Made by a program: the position numbers and the translations under genes. Below are positions 59,238-64,000 of a stretch of DNA of 64,000 bases, in pieces. A model generated the notes under the pieces. That model was not told the origin of the DNA, did not search any database, and saw only the letters and a program-made list of their open reading frames with translations. Origin of the DNA: Panulirus ornatus (taxonomy: Eukaryota; Arthropoda; Malacostraca; Decapoda; Palinuridae); contig NC_092225.1 in NCBI RefSeq assembly GCF_036320965.1, positions 39,512,186 through 39,576,185 of the forward strand, given 5' to 3'. The stretch's first letter is position 1; each line of letters begins with the position of its first letter.

Positions 59238-59790
59238 GGGTGTTATAAGGAGTTGGTGGTATCAGAGTGTTATACGGAGGTAGTAGTGTCATAGTGTTAT
59301 GCAGAGGTGGTGTTGGTATAGTGCTAAACTGAGGTGGTTGTGGCAGGGTTTTATATGTAAGTGGTAATAGCAAAGAATTATTCGGAGATAGTGGTTGCAT
59401 AGTGTTATACGGAACAGATGGTGTTATTATGAGTTGATAGTGCCATAGTGGTTTACGGTGGTGAAGGTTTCATTGTGTTATACGGATGTGGTGTTGGCAT
59501 AGTCTGATACGTAGGTAGTAGTGGCATAGTCTTATACGGAGGTGGTAGTGGCCTGGTGTTATACAGAAGAGGTGGTGGCATAGTGTTATACGGAGGTCGT
59601 AGTGGCTGGGTGTTATAAGGAGTTGGTGGTGTCGGAGTGTTATAAGGAGGTAGTAGGGGCATCGTGTTATACATAGATGGTGTTGGCATAGTGCTATACG
59701 AAGGTGGTAGTGGCAGGGTGTTATATGTAAGTGGTAGTAGTAGAGAATTATACGGAAGTAGTGGTTGCATAGTGCTATACGGAGCAGGTG
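59238..59790 (+). repeat. Two further copies of the minisatellite higher-order block
   Basis: Blocks at 59,238 and 59,608 (370 bp apart) repeat the unit order of 57,871-58,290, including the TTATATGTAAGTGGTA unit, GAATTATTCGG/GAATTATACGG and GGTTGCATAGTG. They are preceded by a shared GTTATACAGAAGAGGTGG unit. More diverged than the 57.9-58.3 kb pair. Confidence 0.8.
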
Positions 59791-62700
59791 GTGGCATAGT
59801 GTAATACGGAGTTCATTGTGCCATAGTGTTTTATTGTGATGGTGGTTTCATAGAGTTATACGGAGATGGTGTTGGCATAATGTTACACGAAGGTGGTAGT
59901 GGTATCCTTTTATCGGAGGTGGTAGTCGCACAGTGTTATAAGGAGATGGTGGTTGCTTAGTGTTATGTGGAGTTGTTGGTGCCATAGTGTTATACGGAGA
60001 TGGTAGTGTCAGAATATAATAATGAGGTGGTTGTGGCAAAGAATTGTGCGGAGGTAGTGGTGGCATAGTGTTATACGGAATTGGTAGTGGAAAAGTGTTA
60101 TACGGAGGTGGTGGTGGTATAGGGTTATACGGAGGTGTTGTGGCATAGTGTTATACGGTGTTTGTTGCGGCATAGTGTTATAAGCAGGTGGTAGTTGCAG
60201 AGTGTTATATAGATGTGGTGGTGGAATGGTGTTATACAGAGATATTATTGACAAAGTGTTATAAGGAGGTGGTAGTGGCATATTGTTATACGGAGGTTGT
60301 GGTGGCAAAGTGTTATATGGAGGAGGTAGTGGCAGAGTGTTATGCGGATGTGGTTGTGGAATAGTGTTATATGAAGGTTCGTGGAATAGTGTTATATGGA
60401 GGTAGTAATGGCATAGTGTTATGTGGAGTTGGTGTTGGCATAGTGTTATACGGAGGTGGTGGTGGCATAGTGTTATACGGAGGTAGTAGTGCCATAGTGT
60501 TAAACGGAATTGGTAGTGGCAAACTGTTATACGAAGGTGGTGGTGGTATAGGGTTATACGGAGGTGGTGGTGTTATAGGGTTATACGGAGGTAGTTGTGG
60601 TATATTGTTGTACGGATTTGTTGCTGCATAGTGTTATAAGGAGGTGGTAGTGGCAGAGGATTTTATGTATATGGTGGTGGAATAGTGTTACACAGAGGCA
60701 ATAGTGACAGAGTGTTATAGGGAGGTGGTAGTGGCATATTGTTACATGGAGGTTGTGGTGGCAGAGTGTTATACGGAGGTGGTAGTGGCAGAATGTTATA
60801 CGGAGGTTTTTATAGCATAGTGTTATCAGGAGGAGGTGGTGGCGGATTGTTATACGGAGGATTAGGGGGCATAGTGTTATACGGTGGTGGCAGTGTCGTA
60901 GTGGTATATGTAAGTGGTAGTGGCATAGTGTTACACCGAGGTGGTTGTGGCATATTGTTATAAGGAGTTCATAGTGTCAGAGTCTTATACAAGGATCGTA
61001 GTGGCAGAGTTTTGCAGGGAGGATTTGGTGGCATAGTGTTATTCGAAGAGGTGGTTGCATAGTGTTATATGGAGGTTGTGGTGACAAAGTGTAATGGGGT
61101 GGTGTGGTGGCAGAATGTTATACGGAGGTGGTTGTGGCATAGAGTTATATGGACGTGGTGGTGGCATAGTGTTATAAGATGGTGTTGGCATAGTTTTATA
61201 CGGAAGTGGTGGTGACTTTGTGTTATACGGAGATGGTAATGGCAGCATGGTATTCAGAGGTGGCAGTGGCAGAATGTCATACGGAGGTGGTTGTGGCATG
61301 GTATTATAGGGAGGTGGTGTTGCCATAGTGTAATACCGAGATGGTGGTTTTATAGTTTTATATGAAGGTGTTATGAGGAGGCGGTAGTGGCAGAGTGCTA
61401 TACGGAGGTACTAGTTGCAAAGTGTTATACGTAGGTGGTAGTGGCAGAGTCTTATACTGATATGGTTGTGGCAGTGTTATACGGAGGTAGTAGTGGTATA
61501 GTGTTATAAGGAGGTGGTGTTGCCATAGTGCTATGCGGAGGTGGTGGTATCATAGTGTTATATTGAGGTGGTAGTGGCATAGTGTCACAAGGAGGTTGTA
61601 GTGGCAGAGTGTTACACAGAGGTGTCGGTGGCACAGTGTTATATGGATGAGGTGGCGTCATAGTGTTATACCGAGGTATTAGTGGCAAAGTGTTATAAGG
61701 TGGTAGTGGCATAGCGTTATACGGAGGTGGTGGTGGCATAGTGTTATACGGAGATAGTGGTGGTGGTAGAGTGTTACACGCAGGTGGTGGTGGCATAGTG
61801 TTATACCGACGTGGTTGTAGAAGAATGTTATACGGAGGTGGTGGTGGCAGTGTTATACGGAGGTGGCGGTGGCATAGTGTTACAAGGAATTGGTTTTTCG
61901 CATAGTGTTATAAAGAAGGTGTGGTGACATAGTGTTATACGGAGTTGTTGGTGTCATAGTGTTATACCGAGGCGGTGGTGGCATAGTGTTATACGAAGGT
62001 AGGGGTGGCATGGTGTTATAGTAAGGTGGTAGTGGCAGAGTGTTATACGGAGGTGGTAGTGGTTTAGTGTTATACGTACGTGGTAGTGGCAGAGTTATAT
62101 ATGGAGGTGATAGTGGCAGAGTTTTATATGGAGGTGATAGTGGCATAGTGTTATACGGAGAGGGTGGTGGCATATTGTCATACGGGTGTGGTAGTGGCAT
62201 ATTTCATTACGGTGGTGGTGGTGGCAAAGTGTTATACCGATGTGGTAGTGGCACAGTATTACATGAAGGTGTTAGTATCATAGGGTTATATGGAGGTGCT
62301 GGTGGCAGAGTGCTATAAGGAGGTGCTGCTGGCACAGTGTTATACGGAGGTGGTGGTCGCATAGTGTTATACGAAGGTTTCAATAAGCATAGTGTTATAG
62401 GGAGGTGTTTTTGGCATAATGTTATACGGAGGTGGTGATGGCATAGTATCATACGGAGGTGGTGATGGCATAGTGTTATACAGACGTGGTAGTGGGAGTG
62501 TTATAAGTTTGTGGTGGTGGAATAATGTTAGACGGAGGTGGTGATGGCATAATGTTATACGGAGATGGTGGTGGTATAGTGCTATATGGAAGTAGTAGTA
62601 GCATAGTGTTATACGGAGCAGGTGGTGGCATAATGTTATGCGGAAGTAGTAGTGGCATTGTGCTATACGAAGCAGGTGGTGGCATAGTGTTATACGGATG

Positions 62701-64000
62701 TGGTAGTGGCATACAGTTTTACGGTGTTGGTGGTGGCATAGTGTTAAACGGAGATGGTGTTGGGCTAGTGTTACACGAAGGTGGGAGTGGACTAGTGATA
62801 TACGGATATCGTAGTGGCAGAGTGTTTCACGGAGATGGTGGTGGCTGAGTCTTATACGAAGGTGGTGATGCCATAATGTTATACGGAGGTGGGAGTGGCT
62901 GACTATTATAGTGAGGTGGCTGTGGCAAAGAATTATCCAGAGGTGGTGTTGGCATATTGTTATACGGTGGTGTTGGTGACATAGCTTTATATGAAGATGG
63001 TGATAGCATAGTGTTATCCGGAGGTGGTGGTAGCATTGTGTTATAGGGAGGTGGTGGTGGCATAGTTTTATACGGAGGTGGTAATGCCATAGTGTTACAT
63101 GGATGTGGTACTGGCAGGATGTTATGCGGAGTTGGTGTTGGCATAGTGTTAAACGGAGGTAGTGGTGGTAAAGTGTTATACGGAGATAGTAGTGGCACAG
63201 TGTTATACAGAATTGCTAGTGGCAAAGTTTTATATAGAATTGTTAGCGGCAAAGTGTTATACGGAGGTGGTGGCGGCATAGTGTTATACGGAGCTTGTTG
63301 CGGCATTGTGTTGTAATGAAGTGGTAGTGGCAGTGTTATATGGATATGGTGGTGGAATAATGCTATACAGACGTAATAGTGACAGAGTGTTATAACGAGG
63401 TGGTAGTGGCATATTGCTATACAGAGGTTGTGGTAGCGAAGTGTCAATACTTAGGAGGTAGTGGCAGTGTTATTCGGAGGAGGTAGCTGCAGACTGTTAT
63501 ATGGAGGGGTTGGTAGAGTAGTGTTATCAGGAGGAGGTGGCGGCATAGTGTTTTACGGAGGTGGTGGTTGCATAGTATTTTACGGTGGTGGTGCTGGTGT
63601 CATAGTGTTATATGGAGGTGGTAGTGGTATATTGTTATACGGAGCTCGTAGTGGCAAAGTGTTATACATAGTTGTTAGTGACAGACTTCTGCAGGGAGGT
63701 GTTGGTGGCATAGTGTTATACGTAGGAGGTGTTGGCAAAGTGTTATACGAAGGTTACGGTGACATAGTATAATATGGTGGTGGTGGCGACATACTGTTAT
63801 ACGGAGATGGTAGTGGCAGAATGTTATACGGAAGTGGTTGTAGCCTAGAGTTATACGGAGGTCGTGGTGGCATACTGTTATGGAGAGGTGATGTTGGCGT
63901 AGTCTTATACGGAGATGGTGGTGGCATAGTGTTATACGATGATGGTAGTGGCACAGTGTTATACAGAGGTAGTGGTGCCAGAGTGTTATACGGAGGCCAT

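Larger units (their letters stand above)
51173..64000 (+). repeat. 27-bp minisatellite, about 12.8 kb, runs off the window
   Basis: Tandem array of a 27-bp unit with a G-rich half (GGAGGTGGTGGTGG) and a half containing CATAG and GTGTTATAC. Some units are one triplet shorter or carry GGTAGT, GAGTTG or GCAGAG variants. There are roughly 475 units by length. Because 27 is nine codons, several frames on both strands are open for long stretches (GGGGGIVLY on plus, PPPPYNTMP on minus). Stops recur and no frame is kept throughout, so it is not coding. The plus strand is strongly G over C. No transposon interrupts it. Position between the receptor exon and the window edge suggests an intron. Confidence 0.95.

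Noticed and set aside
51153..64000. Many Pro-rich (PPPPYNTMP) and Gly-rich (GGGGGIVLY) frames that resemble a repetitive structural protein
   Set aside because: The 27-bp unit is nine codons, so four of six frames are open by arithmetic. Stops occur every 60-200 codons, frames switch, and both strands look equally coding, so this is a non-coding minisatellite.
51101..64000. Possible CRISPR array because of regular short repeats
   Set aside because: Repeats are directly tandem without spacers, highly variable, and lie in a eukaryotic context.

Overview
This window is eukaryotic, repeat-dominated, non-coding-rich DNA. It has no operons, no ribosome binding sites and no bacterial gene density. 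A spliced-looking ionotropic-receptor exon, Penelope-like elements, a large LINE family, and very long (TA)n microsatellites between almost every element suggest an arthropod. A decapod crustacean is most likely, because such genomes are known for very high microsatellite and LINE content. The species cannot be fixed from the sequence alone.

Region 1 to about 48.96 kb is a mosaic of three kinds of block. (a) There are about twenty pieces of one apurinic-endonuclease plus reverse-transcriptase LINE family (RTE-like, single ORF of roughly 1,000 codons), in both orientations. The best are a near-complete 3.2-kb copy on the minus strand (24,987-28,206) and two long plus-strand copies (17,112-20,027 and 31,410-34,354). 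All carry frameshifts or stops. (b) There are about eleven copies of a short (about 235-245 bp) A-tailed SINE-like element whose 5' part resembles the LINE 5' region and whose 3' end resembles the LINE 3' tail. It is therefore probably a non-autonomous parasite of the LINE. (c) (TA)n arrays from 20 to about 850 bp, about 5.7 kb in total, flank or cut almost every element.

Four Penelope-like element (PLE) pieces lie among these blocks: a long one with RT and GIY-YIG domains at 5,529-8,284, 3' parts at 39,789-40,630 and 46,249-46,392, and a diverged RT piece at 48,958-49,735. Two PLE tails keep a hammerhead-ribozyme-like core.

From 49.7 to 51.1 kb the sequence becomes ordinary single-copy-looking DNA. 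On the minus strand it carries what looks like the last coding exon of an ionotropic receptor (variant ionotropic glutamate receptor, IR), with a splice acceptor. From 51.17 kb to the right edge the window is one uninterrupted, degenerate 27-bp minisatellite of about 12.8 kb. It has higher-order repeats and a short inverted edge. Because the receptor's earlier exons must lie to the right, the minisatellite is inferred to sit in the receptor's last intron.

No intact protein-coding transposon, tRNA, rRNA or CRISPR array was found. The most informative observations are the twin-priming-type LINE inversion (20,036-23,170), a SINE nested in a LINE 3' UTR with a 10-bp target-site duplication (9,296-9,551), the LINE-to-SINE derivation, the ribozyme motif in PLE tails, an inverted pair of LINEs sharing a catalytic Asp-to-Asn change, and the receptor intron minisatellite.
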